A stretch of DNA of 64,000 nt from Bacteroidia bacterium (GTDB lineage: Bacteria > Bacteroidota > Bacteroidia > Cytophagales > Cyclobacteriaceae): contig JAUHYU010000003.1 of assembly GCA_030426345.1 (NCBI GenBank), forward strand, positions 39,816 to 103,815. The letters run 5' to 3'. The notes beneath the pieces were generated by a model. The model had not been told where the DNA came from, did not search any database, and saw nothing but the letters and a program-made list of their open reading frames with translations. The translations under genes and the position numbers were made by a program. Positions 1 to 10,189 of the stretch are shown here, piece by piece (position 1 is the stretch's first letter; the number at the start of each line of letters is the position of its first letter).

Positions 1-3000
1 TCATGATAGAAGTATTCAGCGCCTTCGTACGGTAGCCGAGAATATCCCTGATGCGCCTGCCCTGATAACCACGAATTTGAGTAGTGAATGCCTTCGCACT
101 TTCAATTATTTTATAAGATGCCAGCGGCTCCAATGCTTCGTCAAGGGCGTTTTCAAATTGTTGTCGTATAGCAAGGTAGAGCGCTTCAATTTCTTCTGTT
201 TTTTCATCCAAAAGATCCAGAAGATCTTTGATGATCGTGTCTTTGTTTCGCTCGCCGAGTTCAGCTCCCTCATCCAAATTGTCAATACTAAATCTGGTGA
301 GGTTCATTTGGTCATTGATTTCGTGTATGAGCCTGGCCACGGCTTCCTCTGTTTTGTCAAGCCGATCCATAATTTGCCCAACAAAGCGGGATTCGAAAAA
401 ATGCCTGGTAATTTTAGAGATTGGTACTAATACGGGTTCCAAATTGCCTTTGTTGGAATCATCTTCTCTTGGTAAAGCCATTTCCTTTGGCAGTACGTCA
501 ATGAGCTTCATTATTTCCATATTCAGGATTTTGAATTCCTGAAATACCCTCATGCTTATAACTCCAGATACTTCTACTTTGATTTCACGCAGTTTTTCTG
601 GAGTTGCTTCATTATCTTCAATTTTAGTTTTCAGTTTGCGAATGTCCCGTGTCATTTTTTGATGGAAATTCACCTGAATATCGGAGATATAGTCATCCAC
701 TAGTTTCAGTGTTCGGCTTCTGAATGCCGTCATGATCACATCAGCATCAAGTTTGGTATAGTATAATATTGCCTTGTCAAACCACTGCTCCGGGAATGCT
801 AAAATATGTTTTCTAGCCTTTCCGATCACCTTGGAAACCATTCGGTTTTGCCTGGCAATTTTATTCACATGAATCTCCTCCAAGTCATACCCTAGGCGAA
901 TGATTTCCTTTCGATAAGAAGAAAGCAGGCTTTGCATAATCTTGGTCTGCTCCTGAATGATCGTGTGTTCTATCTGCTGCACCTCGAGGAGCAATTTGGT
1001 TTTTGCCTGTTCTATTTGTAGCGTGGTCAATTCTTCATTGATATACTTCAACCCTGACTGATCGATATATTCATCTATGGCGTTGATTTGGGTTTTTAGG
1101 GAGTGAATGAATTTATAAGACCATATTTCGAAATTTGATAGCGTCTGATGTAATACAATGGTCTGGCGGTTTTTGATATAATGCTCTGCGAGATCCCTAT
1201 AGCGTGCCTTCACCGGTATGGTCTTTTTTGCAAAAAGATGCATGGATTTTTTGCGTATTTTGTACCATTTCATACCAATGGAATCCTGCTTCTGCAACTG
1301 GAAACTCAACTTGTGGTGCTCTATTCGGTAGCTATTGCTGATTGAAGCTACCTTTTCATTGATTTCGTTAAGGTACCATTGAATGCCTTTTTCTGTGAGG
1401 TGTTTTAATTCATTGAATTTGTAGGCACGTTTTTTTTCAAACAGACTGGTGACTTTATAGTAAAATTCATTTTTGATTTTGAAGAAAGCCTTGTTCCTTC
1501 TGTATTGGTCGCTTACTTCGTTGGCCTTTATAAAATTTTGCGTAGTGGTATCTATCGTGTCATTTAAATTTTGTATCCAATCATTTGATTCCAGCAAATG
1601 TGGTAAGAAAGTCTTGTCAAAAAATTTATTCACCAATTCACTCATTTCAGCATCCAGACGGCTGATCTCTTCTGTAATGATCGGGAATAGAAATTGTGGA
1701 AATGGTTCAAGTTCTATTCTTTCATCTTTAATGATTTCGGTGGATCGGTCATTCAGTTCGAGGTCATATTCTTCAAATTGATTAGAAGCATTTATGAGCA
1801 AAGTGGAACCTAATCGGGGCAATAGTTTGTTTATTTCATCTACGAAAGGCCCCATTTGCTCGTATCCACGATTGGGTAATCCAACTATGGCCAGATCGAC
1901 ATCCGCAGATTCACGCTCTATCAATTGGTAGGGTGATAGTTTTTCAATAGAATTATTCACGACATTGATTTCCACAGCGATGCGGTACTGATCGATGATC
2001 CGCTCAAGGGTAGTATATACCTTTTCCGTAAGCAATGTATTGTGGATCGGGACAAATAACCTAATTTTCACATCTTTCCAATGGGCTCCGCTGGAGAGAT
2101 ATCGGATAATACTGATCGCAAATGCCAAATTGCTGCCATAGCCACTCCACCAGAAGTCAATGCTGCTATGGTTGCCAAACTCACGTTCTGTATTAATATT
2201 TAGAAAGATGGAATTTAGGCGGCTTTTGTTGAAACTACTGACCAATTGCCCAAAATCTTCTAAACGTTTATCATTTTTAGTCCACCCCATCAAGATGGTA
2301 TTAGGCTTGATGCCCGAAAATCCATAAACTCGGGAGATTTCTTCTATTCCTTGATAAATATCTTTGGCACCATATTGAAATGAAAAGAATCGCCGGGCAT
2401 CTTTTTCTTCCTCTTCTTTTTCTACGGCTGTCTCATTTTTCAGAATAGACTGTTGGCCTGTTAAATTAAGTTCAAAGGCAGTGAGCATGCCGAGTTTACC
2501 TGAAAGATCCTTGCCAAGCTCCAGCAAATGAGGCCGGCTTAGGTTTGATCCATGAAAGAGTAAAATATTTGGTCGCCAATTTCTGTTGTGCTCGGTTTTA
2601 CTGCTCAGATATTCCAGTCCTGATTTTACCAGTGAAGCCCAAACCCCGCTCCAGGTATCGCCACTTTGTAGAGTAAGTTCCTTTTTCTTTAGATAGAAAA
2701 ATATCAATCCGAGGATAACCGATGCGGCAAGTGTAGCAAGAAAGTCCAATTGGATCATGACCAATAAACAGGCTATGGCTCCCAACATGCTTACCCAAAT
2801 GGGGGTTTTAAATTCCGGTCTAAAATCCGCACTAGACCATCGTTCAAACGCGCAGCTAAGGTTTAAAAACCCATAGGTAGTTATAAAAAAGATAGAAACC
2901 ACCCTAGCAATAACATCTAACTCGCCAATAAGAATTCCTGCCTCAGCAATAACAAATGTTAGTAAAAGCGCATTTCTAGGCTCGTTTGACTTACCTACAC

Positions 3001-3919
3001 CACGGGAAAATAATCTGTGAGAAATGCCATCAACTGCAGTGGCCTGCAATATTCTGGGAGCCCCCAAAATACTACCCAAAGCGGATGAAAGTGTTGCGCC
3101 CCATATTCCTGCCACGACTAATTGCGGGACCCAAGATATTTTCAGAAGTACGTCACTGTCATTGGCAAGCATTTCTCCGTTTACAGTATAGGAAAAGAAA
3201 AATGCTAATACTATATAAAATATAAGTCCAACTATAATGGCAGAAATTGCCCCAACAGGGATGGATTTTTTTGCATTTTCGAGATCTCCTGACATACTTA
3301 CCCCTGCTTCAAACCCGGTTACTGCAGGAAAGAAAATGCCAAATAAAACCATCAATGAAACTGTTGGAGAGGGTGTACTTATCAATGGCGCACCCGGAGC
3401 ATAATCGTGATTCCCGAAGAAAATGGAAACAAGTGATAGCACTATTGCCGCCATTATAAAGTATTGTGTTTTAATGGCAAGTGATGTACTTATGAGGGTA
3501 ATTGTTGTGACTATAAATAAGACAATACTTCCAGCGATTCTAATGTTGTCTTTGGTTACCTCAAACCCCCAGTAAGATAAAAAGCTCTCCGAAAATCCTA
3601 TGAGGTATAGACTGACACTGAATGAAAGGCCAACAAAGAGAGCTAAACCCAAGGTCCCCCCAATGGGCAGCCCCAGGCTTCTGGAAATCATATAGTATGT
3701 TCCTCCTGCCTTAACTTTTTTGTCAGTAGCAATCGAAGAAACGCTCAAACCTGTCGTCAACGATATGATATGTGCAACTATTATAATCCCTATCGTGGCG
3801 ATCAGCCCTGCCTGTCCCACAATCATAGGAAGCCTCAGGTACATTATCACACCTAATATGGTAAGTATGGAGGGTGTAAAAACCCCTCCGAAAGTCCCAA
3901 ACTTATTTGATTTGGCCAT
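1..3919 (-). CDS. SLC12-like amino acid/cation-chloride permease with very long soluble C-terminal region, partial
   Basis: The frame is open from an ATG at 3919 (complement) to the left edge, about 1306 codons read by eye without a stop; the C-terminus lies outside the window. Residues about 1-420 are strongly hydrophobic with roughly 12 membrane segments. The opening [19 protein letters not shown] and the later [20 protein letters not shown] are typical of the APC superfamily, SLC12 (Na-K-Cl cotransporter) branch. Straight after the membrane part comes [11 protein letters not shown], as in the SLC12 C-terminal domain. Beyond about residue 740 the protein is charged and helical with long coiled-coil-like stretches, much longer than an ordinary amino acid permease. 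The substrate cannot be told. It is divergent from the symporter at 4222. Family call is firm; the role of the tail is unknown. Confidence 0.85.
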   Translation of the reverse strand, partial: MAKSNKFGTFGGVFTPSILTILGVIMYLRLPMIVGQAGLIATIGIIIVAHIISLTTGLSVSSIATDKKVKAGGTYYMISRSLGLPIGGTLGLALFVGLSFSVSLYLIGFSESFLSYWGFEVTKDNIRIAGSIVLFIVTTITLISTSLAIKTQYFIMAAIVLSLVSIFFGNHDYAPGAPLISTPSPTVSLMVLFGIFFPAVTGFEAGVSMSGDLENAKKSIPVGAISAIIVGLIFYIVLAFFFSYTVNGEMLANDSDVLLKISWVPQLVVAGIWGATLSSALGSILGAPRILQATAVDGISHRLFSRGVGKSNEPRNALLLTFVIAEAGILIGELDVIARVVSIFFITTYGFLNLSCAFERWSSADFRPEFKTPIWVSMLGAIACLLVMIQLDFLATLAASVILGLIFFYLKKKELTLQSGDTWSGVWASLVKSGLEYLSSKTEHNRNWRPNILLFHGSNLSRPHLLELGKDLSGKLGMLTAFELNLTGQQSILKNETAVEKEEEEKDARRFFSFQYGAKDIYQGIEEISRVYGFSGIKPNTILMGWTKNDKRLEDFGQLVSSFNKSRLNSIFLNINTEREFGNHSSIDFWWSGYGSNLAFAISIIRYLSSGAHWKDVKIRLFVPIHNTLLTEKVYTTLERIIDQYRIAVEINVVNNSIEKLSPYQLIERESADVDLAIVGLPNRGYEQMGPFVDEINKLLPRLGSTLLINASNQFEEYDLELNDRSTEIIKDERIELEPFPQFLFPIITEEISRLDAEMSELVNKFFDKTFLPHLLESNDWIQNLNDTIDTTTQNFIKANEVSDQYRRNKAFFKIKNEFYYKVTSLFEKKRAYKFNELKHLTEKGIQWYLNEINEKVASISNSYRIEHHKLSFQLQKQDSIGMKWYKIRKKSMHLFAKKTIPVKARYRDLAEHYIKNRQTIVLHQTLSNFEIWSYKFIHSLKTQINAIDEYIDQSGLKYINEELTTLQIEQAKTKLLLEVQQIEHTIIQEQTKIMQSLLSSYRKEIIRLGYDLEEIHVNKIARQNRMVSKVIGKARKHILAFPEQWFDKAILYYTKLDADVIMTAFRSRTLKLVDDYISDIQVNFHQKMTRDIRKLKTKIEDNEATPEKLREIKVEVSGVISMRVFQEFKILNMEIMKLIDVLPKEMALPREDDSNKGNLEPVLVPISKITRHFFESRFVGQIMDRLDKTEEAVARLIHEINDQMNLTRFSIDNLDEGAELGERNKDTIIKDLLDLLDEKTEEIEALYLAIRQQFENALDEALEPLASYKIIESAKAFTTQIRGYQGRRIRDILGYRTKALNTSIM

Positions 3920-4221
3920 TGAGATTGTTAATGAAGTTTGTTAGTGTTTGAATTGACAAAATACGCTAATTGCGTTGGGAAATTATAAAAACCAACAGAT
4001 ACTTTGCCTATTTCCCTGTTTATATTATTATTAACAAAAATACTATATAATTAAAAGAATTAAGCTGTTAAACTGGTGAATTCATGGAATTTATTGACAT
4101 TTTGCCGACTTATTTTTCATTTATCCTCCATCCTTGTCAATTGATCACAATTACGAATACCAGTTTTTTGATTTGTAAGTCTCATGGAAAAATGACTGTT
4201 TAGCGATCAAGTTTTTTCTAT
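3920..4221. other. Divergent intergenic region
   Basis: This 302-base gap separates the minus-strand permease from the plus-strand symporter and must hold both promoters. It is AT-rich with runs such as TATTATTATTAAC. It contains one copy of the recurring CATGGATTTT-type element (4081-4103). I see no convincing -33/-7 pair and no reading frame of note. Confidence 0.5.
4081..4103 (+). repeat. CATGGATTTT-type intergenic element (copy at 4.1 kb)
   Basis: TTCATGGAATTT followed by ATTGAC and ATTTT; 18 of 23 positions agree with the best copies at 54471 and 60690. It lies between divergent genes, unlike most copies, which sit behind stop codons. Confidence 0.45.
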
Positions 4222-5649
4222 ATGTCCTTTACATTAGTTGGTTTCATACTTTATTTATTGATCATCCTGATCGTAGGGTTCGTGATGTACAAGCGCAACA
4301 AATCTCATGAGGATTTTATCCTCGGAGGAAGATCCATGAATCCATGGGTGGTAGCGTTTTCGGAACGTGCTTCTGGGGAATCCGCATGGCTGCTCTTAGG
4401 GCTTCCAGGGTTAGGATATGCCTCTGGTTTCATTGGCATGTGGGATGCAATTGGCTGTGTGTCAGGGATTGTTTTTTATTGGCTGTTTATTGCAGAAAGG
4501 CTTAGGATACAGTCGGAGGAAACTGCTTCCATTACACTTCCTGACTTTTTTGCAGCGAAATTTAACACTTTACAAAAGCCTATTCGACTCATTGCTACCC
4601 TCATTATTATTTTCTTTTTTACCTTCTATCTCGCTGCACAGTTCAATGGTGCAGGGAAGGTTTTAAATGTGACATTTGGTATTCCAAACTTGTATGGAAT
4701 ATTATTAGGAACGGTTGTAATCGTCTTTTATACGATGATGGGAGGTTTTTTGGCTGTTGCTTGGACGGACTTGATACAAGGTATTATCATGTTCGGGGCG
4801 TTAGTTATTTTGCCTGCCGTAGGACTTGTGGAAATTATGGAGCAACATGAAAACATTGGAGCTGCGCTGTCGAATGCAGGAACTGATTTCTCAGATATAA
4901 CTGGTGGAAAAACCGGATGGGCGGCCTTTGCTGTAATAGTGAGTGGGCTCAGTTGGGGGTTGGGCTACATGGGGCAACCTCATTTATTGACCCGTTTTAT
5001 GTCGATCGACAAAGCGTCGAATATCAAAATAAGCCGCCGAATTGCTTTTGTTTGGGCGATACCGGCATTTACCGGGGCGTTGCTTATCGGAATCGTAGGG
5101 ATGGTGTATTATGGCCAAGGGGCATTTGAGGATGTGGAAAATATTATGCCCCAACTCGCCAATGACCTACTACCGACCTGGCTTGCAGGAATATTTATTT
5201 CGGGTGCCATCGCCGCCATGATGTCCACTGCTGATTCGCAGTTGCTCGTAATCACTTCATCAGTCATTGAGGATATTTATCATAAAACACTAGAACATAA
5301 CACGGTTTCAGAAAAGAAGCTTTTGCAGCTAAGCCGAATAATAACTATCGCAGTAGGGGCACTTGGATTTGTGATTTCCATCACTTCTCAAGATTTAGTA
5401 TTTGCACTAGTTTCCTACGCTTGGGCAGGATTGGGGTCATCTTTTGGCCCTGCACTGTTGATGATTTTATGGTGGAAGAAAACTACAGCAAGAGGTGTTC
5501 TTGCTGGAATGGTTAGTGGAACTCTTGTAACAATTATTTGGTCTGGATTCCCGGAATTCGATCAGTTTTTATCCTCCCGATTGGTGGCGTGGGTAGTGGC
5601 GTTTTTAGCTGTGACAATGGTGAGTTTGTACTGGCGGGAAAAGAAATAG
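4222..5649 (+). CDS. putP: Sodium/proline symporter family protein (PutP-type, SSS family)
   Basis: A 475-residue integral membrane protein with the expected 12-13 hydrophobic segments. The motif SERASGESAWLLLGLPG near residue 48 is the PutP hallmark (sodium- and proline-binding TM2 region), and GGFLAVAWTDLIQG near residue 173 and AAMMSTADSQLLV near residue 335 are conserved in the family. PutP takes up proline with sodium at the inner membrane. No proline-catabolic gene is adjacent, so the exact substrate is inferred from the motif. The start is ATG 4222 and length matches the family. Confidence 0.9.
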   Translation: MSFTLVGFILYLLIILIVGFVMYKRNKSHEDFILGGRSMNPWVVAFSERASGESAWLLLGLPGLGYASGFIGMWDAIGCVSGIVFYWLFIAERLRIQSEETASITLPDFFAAKFNTLQKPIRLIATLIIIFFFTFYLAAQFNGAGKVLNVTFGIPNLYGILLGTVVIVFYTMMGGFLAVAWTDLIQGIIMFGALVILPAVGLVEIMEQHENIGAALSNAGTDFSDITGGKTGWAAFAVIVSGLSWGLGYMGQPHLLTRFMSIDKASNIKISRRIAFVWAIPAFTGALLIGIVGMVYYGQGAFEDVENIMPQLANDLLPTWLAGIFISGAIAAMMSTADSQLLVITSSVIEDIYHKTLEHNTVSEKKLLQLSRIITIAVGALGFVISITSQDLVFALVSYAWAGLGSSFGPALLMILWWKKTTARGVLAGMVSGTLVTIIWSGFPEFDQFLSSRLVAWVVAFLAVTMVSLYWREKK

Positions 5650-5764
5650 CCAGTTATCTGAAAAAGCACGTAGTCATTTGTATCTGATCAATGAGTTGTA
5701 CACGAGAATTAATAATTGTTCTTTTGCTGACATTTCCTTTTATACCAAAATCAATTCTTTGCAA

Positions 5765-6469
5765 ATGAATGAAATTCAGGCTCCAGCTATATTTGTTATA
5801 ATTCCCGCGTTCAACGAGCAAAATGCAGTTTGCAATGTTGTTTCGGAAATTCCCAAAAATTTGGTAAAGGAAATAATTGTGGTCAACAACGGCTCAACGG
5901 ACAATACAGTGGAGCAGGCGATTTCCTGTGGGGCAACTGTACTCGACGAACCAAGAAAAGGATATGGAAATGCTTGCCTCAAGGGGATCGAATATCTAAA
6001 TGGAAAACCCGTTAAAGACCATGATATTGTGGTATTTATTGATGCTGATTATTCAGATTACCCTGCGGAAATGCCTAAATTAGTGGAGCCAATTCTAAAA
6101 AAACAGGCAGACATGGTAATCGGCTCAAGAGCATTGGGACAAAAGGAAAAGGGGGCGATGACTCCGCAACAAATATTTGGCAATTGGTTAGCGACCACCC
6201 TTCTTCGGGTTTTATACAAAGTGGAATTTACTGACCTAGGGCCATTTAGGGCTATTCGCTTTGCGCAATTGATGCAGGTCGACATGAAAGATAAGACCTA
6301 TGGTTGGACGGTCGAAATGCAGTTGAAAGCTGCCAAAAAGGGTCTAAAATCCATGGAAGTTCCGGTAGATTACCGACGCAGAATTGGTCAGTCAAAAGTG
6401 TCGGGAACGGTGAAAGGAACTATTATGGCAGGGTATAAAATTTTGTGGACAATCGTAAAGTACTTATGA
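5765..6469 (+). CDS. Family 2 glycosyltransferase (polyprenol-phosphate sugar transferase-like)
   Basis: A 234-residue cytoplasmic GT2 enzyme. FVIIPAFNEQNAV (residues about 9-21), VNNGSTDNT and FIDADYSDYP give the nucleotide-sugar and metal-binding signature; TYGWTVEMQLKAAKKGL is typical of the dolichol/undecaprenol-phosphate mannosyl- or glucosyltransferase group. The frame extends upstream to a TTG at 5678, but the ATG at 5765 starts exactly where family similarity begins, so I chose it. Its stop overlaps the start of the next gene (ATGA), so the two are probably co-translated: this enzyme may load a sugar onto a lipid carrier that the membrane GT then uses. That link is inference. Confidence 0.85.
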   Translation: MNEIQAPAIFVIIPAFNEQNAVCNVVSEIPKNLVKEIIVVNNGSTDNTVEQAISCGATVLDEPRKGYGNACLKGIEYLNGKPVKDHDIVVFIDADYSDYPAEMPKLVEPILKKQADMVIGSRALGQKEKGAMTPQQIFGNWLATTLLRVLYKVEFTDLGPFRAIRFAQLMQVDMKDKTYGWTVEMQLKAAKKGLKSMEVPVDYRRRIGQSKVSGTVKGTIMAGYKILWTIVKYL

Positions 6470-7851
6470 GTTTCCGGGGAATAATTTCAGATTTAATAGC
6501 CCTCAGACCAGGGCAAATGTCATCCTTTGTATTGGCGTTCATGTCGATAGTGCTCTATGCGCAAATTGCCTTTTATACTCCAAGAACAGATACTTTCACA
6601 CTGTTGGGCAGCTACGCTATTTTGTTTTTGCTGTACTTGATTTTGACAAAGTCGGTATTGAGTTTTAATTTTCTTTTGGCATTTGGCATTGGTTTTCGAT
6701 TGATTTTTGTGTTTTCCATTCCGAGTTTGTCCGATGATTTTTATCGATTTTTTTGGGATGGAATTTTGGTTAATAATCAGATAAATCCTTTTCTCTACCT
6801 CCCTAGAGAAATCATGGAAAATCCATCTATTACCATTGCTGCTCTCGATGCGAATCTTTTCGCTGCGTTGAATTCCCCGGATTACCATACTGTTTATCCC
6901 CCAGTGTGTCAGTTTATATTTTGGGTTTCGGCAATTCTAGGCAAAGAGGATTTGACATCTGCGGTCATGGTCATGAAAATCTTTATGCTGCTCATGGAGA
7001 TTGGGTCTATTATTTTAATTATAAAACTACTGAAAATCCATAAGCTTAAAAGAGAGCTGGCTTTACTTTATATATTGAACCCACTGGTGACCATAGAGTT
7101 AGTTGGGAATATACACTTTGAGGCTTTTTTGATATTTTTTGTGTTGTTGTCAGTTTATTTGCTTAAAAAAAACAAATTGGCTTTTGGGGCAATGTCGTTT
7201 GCACTTGCTATCGCTTCAAAATTGACACCGATATTGATGCTTCCATTTTTTCTTCGGAGGTTGAAGCTAAAAAAAGCCATGGTTTTTTATGCAATTACAC
7301 TTATTCTGGTAGGGGTTGCTTTTGTGCCTTTCATGGGAACTACACAATTCAGTGGTTTATCCTCCAGCATCGGACTATATTTTGCCAAGTTCGAGTTTAA
7401 TGCTAGCATATTTTACATCATTCGGGAAATTGGTTTTTGGCTGAAGGGCTACAATGTCATCCAGACTGCCGGTATGTGGTTGGCTTTTTTTACAGTTGTG
7501 ATTGTTGTGTTTATCAGCCTGCAGGAAAATCTCAAAAAGCAAAATATACCTGGGGTTTTACTCTGGGCATTGTTTATATATTTTGCTCTTGCAACTATTG
7601 TGCACCCATGGTATGCTGTTCCTTTGGTGGTTTTTTGCTTGTTTACAAAGTATCGTTTCCCTATTATTTGGTCATTTTTTGTCTTCCTTTCTTATGCAGG
7701 GTACAGTGTTGAGGGGTTTCAAGAAAATACGTTTGTGCTCATTGTCGAATATCTTGCTGTATATGGCGTGATGGTGTATGAGTTATGGAAAAACAATGAT
7801 TTAATCATATTGAAAAATCCATTGCCTGAGATTTTGGATTCAAAAAATTAG
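6466..7851 (+). CDS. Polytopic GT-C-like glycosyltransferase
   Basis: About 461 residues with some 12 hydrophobic segments. The first loop carries SDDFYRFFWDG followed by QINPFLYLP, which matches the GT-C pattern of an acidic pair, R, W, DG and then NP in lipid-linked sugar mannosyltransferases and ArnT-like enzymes. A GTG at 6445 extends the frame upstream, but the ATG at 6466 overlaps the stop of the preceding gene by four bases, the classic coupling arrangement, so I prefer it. It probably transfers a sugar from a polyprenyl-phosphate carrier on the periplasmic side; acceptor unknown. Confidence 0.75.
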   Translation: MSFRGIISDLIALRPGQMSSFVLAFMSIVLYAQIAFYTPRTDTFTLLGSYAILFLLYLILTKSVLSFNFLLAFGIGFRLIFVFSIPSLSDDFYRFFWDGILVNNQINPFLYLPREIMENPSITIAALDANLFAALNSPDYHTVYPPVCQFIFWVSAILGKEDLTSAVMVMKIFMLLMEIGSIILIIKLLKIHKLKRELALLYILNPLVTIELVGNIHFEAFLIFFVLLSVYLLKKNKLAFGAMSFALAIASKLTPILMLPFFLRRLKLKKAMVFYAITLILVGVAFVPFMGTTQFSGLSSSIGLYFAKFEFNASIFYIIREIGFWLKGYNVIQTAGMWLAFFTVVIVVFISLQENLKKQNIPGVLLWALFIYFALATIVHPWYAVPLVVFCLFTKYRFPIIWSFFVFLSYAGYSVEGFQENTFVLIVEYLAVYGVMVYELWKNNDLIILKNPLPEILDSKN

Positions 7852-7859
7852 CCCATTTT

Positions 7860-9173
7860 TCATTTGAATTGCTCTAAAAGCCATTGTTTTTTCATCTCGC
7901 GTTGCTCGGAATACGTAAAGTGTCCGGTATCCTGAAATAAGTGGATTTCCTTTGGGGCATGTATCACGTTGTAGGCAGAATACATGGATGTGGGAGGGCA
8001 GGTTTGGTCATTAAATCCCCATGAATACCAACCTTTTTGTGATACCTTTCTTGCAAAATTGACTACGTCATAATACAATGCAGTTTCGATTTTATCTTCC
8101 TTTTGGTTTGAGGTGTTGTCAGGATTAAATATATGTGGCCATCCTCCTGCTCGTCCTTGGAGGTAGCCGCTCATGTCGCTGAGCGCCGGATAAAATGCAG
8201 CCAGATATTTTATCCTTTTGTCTAATCCCGCAGTGATAATAGATAGTGCGCCACCTTGGCTTCCCCCAGTTACAGCAAGGTTGTAACCATCGTATTCCGG
8301 CAAACTTGCGATGAAATCGACAGCGCGTACGCATCCGAGATACACACGTTTGTAATAATACTTGTCTTTGTCATCTAAGCCCATTTCCCAATATTTATCC
8401 AAGGCACCGTAGCGAAGATTGTTATAAACATAAGGCTCCAAATTGACCGGAATTCCATGAATGCCAATTTGAAAGGAGATAATTCCTTCTTCTGCCAAAT
8501 CAATTCTCCCATAATACGGTCGAACTCCCGCCCCCGGGACTTCCAAAACTGCTGGGTAAATTCCTTCTTCTTTTGGTTTGCATAGAATACCATAAATACG
8601 CGACCCCTTTTTGTAGTTTTGGAGACTTACGTGATACACATTTACCTTTTCCGTGCATCGTTCGGGGAGTAATGTCATCTTCACATCCATCGGGATTTCC
8701 TTATTTTTTTTGATGCTATTTTCCCAAAAGGAACTAAAATCAATCGGCATGTCGGCAGTAGGTTGGATGCGCTCAGGGGCGAATGCTGCCGTGGCTATAT
8801 TGCTGTATTTTTTTCCATCGATGGTTGCATCAACCCTACACCTCAAAAAGCCCGGAATATCCATGGTTCCTCCAAGGATCATGGTTTCGCTGCTTTTTAG
8901 AGTAAGCGTTTCTTCTTTGACGGGATCCATTTTTTCGAATCCAACCGTATAGCGAATTTCAATGTCTTTGAGCGGATTGCCATATTTGAGTATGCTTACA
9001 TTGAACTTTACCTCTTCGCCGATTTCATAAATCCAGTCTTCATGATCTGGGGCAATATTGATTGTGACAAGGTCATGCCGCTGTTGGGCCAAGATTGCGG
9101 GTGCTTCAAGGCAAATCAAAAAGATCAGCAATGTGGCCGAGAATTTGGAAGGGTGAAAAGGTCGTATATACAT
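7860..9173 (-). CDS. Secreted acetyl-xylan esterase / cephalosporin-C deacetylase family (CE7) protein
   Basis: 437 residues with a signal peptide ending around APAILAQQ. An N-terminal beta domain (about 30-130) precedes an alpha/beta-hydrolase domain. The nucleophile sits in VTGGSQGGAL (near residue 300), with a likely acid in GFNDQTCPPTS and the catalytic His in QDTGHFTY near the C-terminus. CE7 enzymes remove acetyl groups from sugars and short xylo-oligosaccharides. It converges with the glycosyltransferase at 7851 across only 8 bases. Location among other secreted glycan enzymes supports a carbohydrate role. Confidence 0.85.
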   Translation of the reverse strand: MYIRPFHPSKFSATLLIFLICLEAPAILAQQRHDLVTINIAPDHEDWIYEIGEEVKFNVSILKYGNPLKDIEIRYTVGFEKMDPVKEETLTLKSSETMILGGTMDIPGFLRCRVDATIDGKKYSNIATAAFAPERIQPTADMPIDFSSFWENSIKKNKEIPMDVKMTLLPERCTEKVNVYHVSLQNYKKGSRIYGILCKPKEEGIYPAVLEVPGAGVRPYYGRIDLAEEGIISFQIGIHGIPVNLEPYVYNNLRYGALDKYWEMGLDDKDKYYYKRVYLGCVRAVDFIASLPEYDGYNLAVTGGSQGGALSIITAGLDKRIKYLAAFYPALSDMSGYLQGRAGGWPHIFNPDNTSNQKEDKIETALYYDVVNFARKVSQKGWYSWGFNDQTCPPTSMYSAYNVIHAPKEIHLFQDTGHFTYSEQREMKKQWLLEQFK

Positions 9174-9288
9174 GGTTTTTTACATCAGGGAATCTTCTGA
9201 AATGTAAAAATATACTTTTTTACCTAAGATGCTAAATGCTCCTCCGTGGGAAAGTGGTGCTAGGCATGCACAGGGAATGGAGTTAGAA

Positions 9289-9876
9289 CTACTCGCCGAT
9301 CATTTCCTCTACTTTGGCCATTTTTTCTTCTGTGTATTTCCCGGAAGTAGCATAAATTATCTTGCCGTTTTCATCCAATACGAAAAAATAAGGAATATCT
9401 TTTTGTTGGAAATCCAGGGCTTCTTTGAACGGTTTTAGTTTTCCTCTATAAAACAGCACACTCGGGATAAGCCTAGGATCCAGCTTTTTCAAAGCTTGTT
9501 TTTTAGCAGTTTTAGTTGCTGCAGTTTTGATGCCTGTAAACATTGGCACAAAGTAAGCATTTACATCGTATGTTGTTTCTGCAAATAGCAAGCCTGTTTG
9601 CGTGGTTGGTTTGTGGATAAATTTCCAAAATATGGGTTCCATCCATGAGTTGAGGTCACCTTCTGATTTTTTAGAAAATGCCAGCCCGAGTAACGTGTAT
9701 TTCCCCTTGGTATCTTTTGGCAATTCTAATTCTTTGCCATCTGCTGTGGAGGTCTCCATGGTGGGAAAAGTATTTCCAATCACCTGTGCGACAGAAGATA
9801 TGGAAAAAATAGAAATTAATACAAATGCAGGAATTATTCGGAAGATGAAGATGTTCATAGTGATTTTCGTTTTCAA
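9289..9876 (-). CDS. Secreted thioredoxin-fold-like protein without a CXXC motif
   Basis: 195 residues with an N-terminal signal sequence ending near SSVAQ; a second in-frame ATG six codons downstream is possible. The layout (KGKYTLLGLAFSKKSEGDLNSW, a central basic stretch, then IPYFFVLDENGKIIYATSG) resembles the TlpA/redoxin fold and its cis-proline strand and hairpin. I see no Cys in the mature part, so it cannot do dithiol chemistry. It could be a chaperone-like or binding relative; function not assigned. It is divergent from the kinase-like gene at 10190. Confidence 0.6.
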   Translation of the reverse strand: MKTKITMNIFIFRIIPAFVLISIFSISSVAQVIGNTFPTMETSTADGKELELPKDTKGKYTLLGLAFSKKSEGDLNSWMEPIFWKFIHKPTTQTGLLFAETTYDVNAYFVPMFTGIKTAATKTAKKQALKKLDPRLIPSVLFYRGKLKPFKEALDFQQKDIPYFFVLDENGKIIYATSGKYTEEKMAKVEEMIGE

Positions 9877-10189
9877 GTCGAAAGATCAAAAATCCTTCCA
9901 GTTTTCACAATTAATTACTGCGGCTAAATAATGCAAACATAACTGGTGTACTGAATTGCAAATAAAATAGTACATATTTGAGGTCTGATGAAATGTGCAC
10001 AGCCACTGTTTTTCATCAATTCGTACCTCTCCTTTTCGCCCCCAATTTATTAATCGAACTCAGGCTTAAAGTATTCCATATCGATAGAGACTGGTATAAA
10101 ACGGCCAAATCCAAAGACAAAACCATGTTAATCAGTGATATATAATACATGCCATGAGTATTATTGTATATAAGTGCTAATTTTAACAA
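9877..10189. other. Divergent intergenic region
   Basis: A 313-base AT-rich gap between divergent genes. I found no open frame, hairpin or strong promoter match that I would defend; short TA-rich stretches before 10190 are compatible with a promoter for the kinase-like pair. Confidence 0.5.

Noticed and set aside
5678..5764. TTG-initiated N-terminal extension of the GT2 gene
   Set aside because: The added residues have no family similarity; the ATG at 5765 opens the conserved domain.
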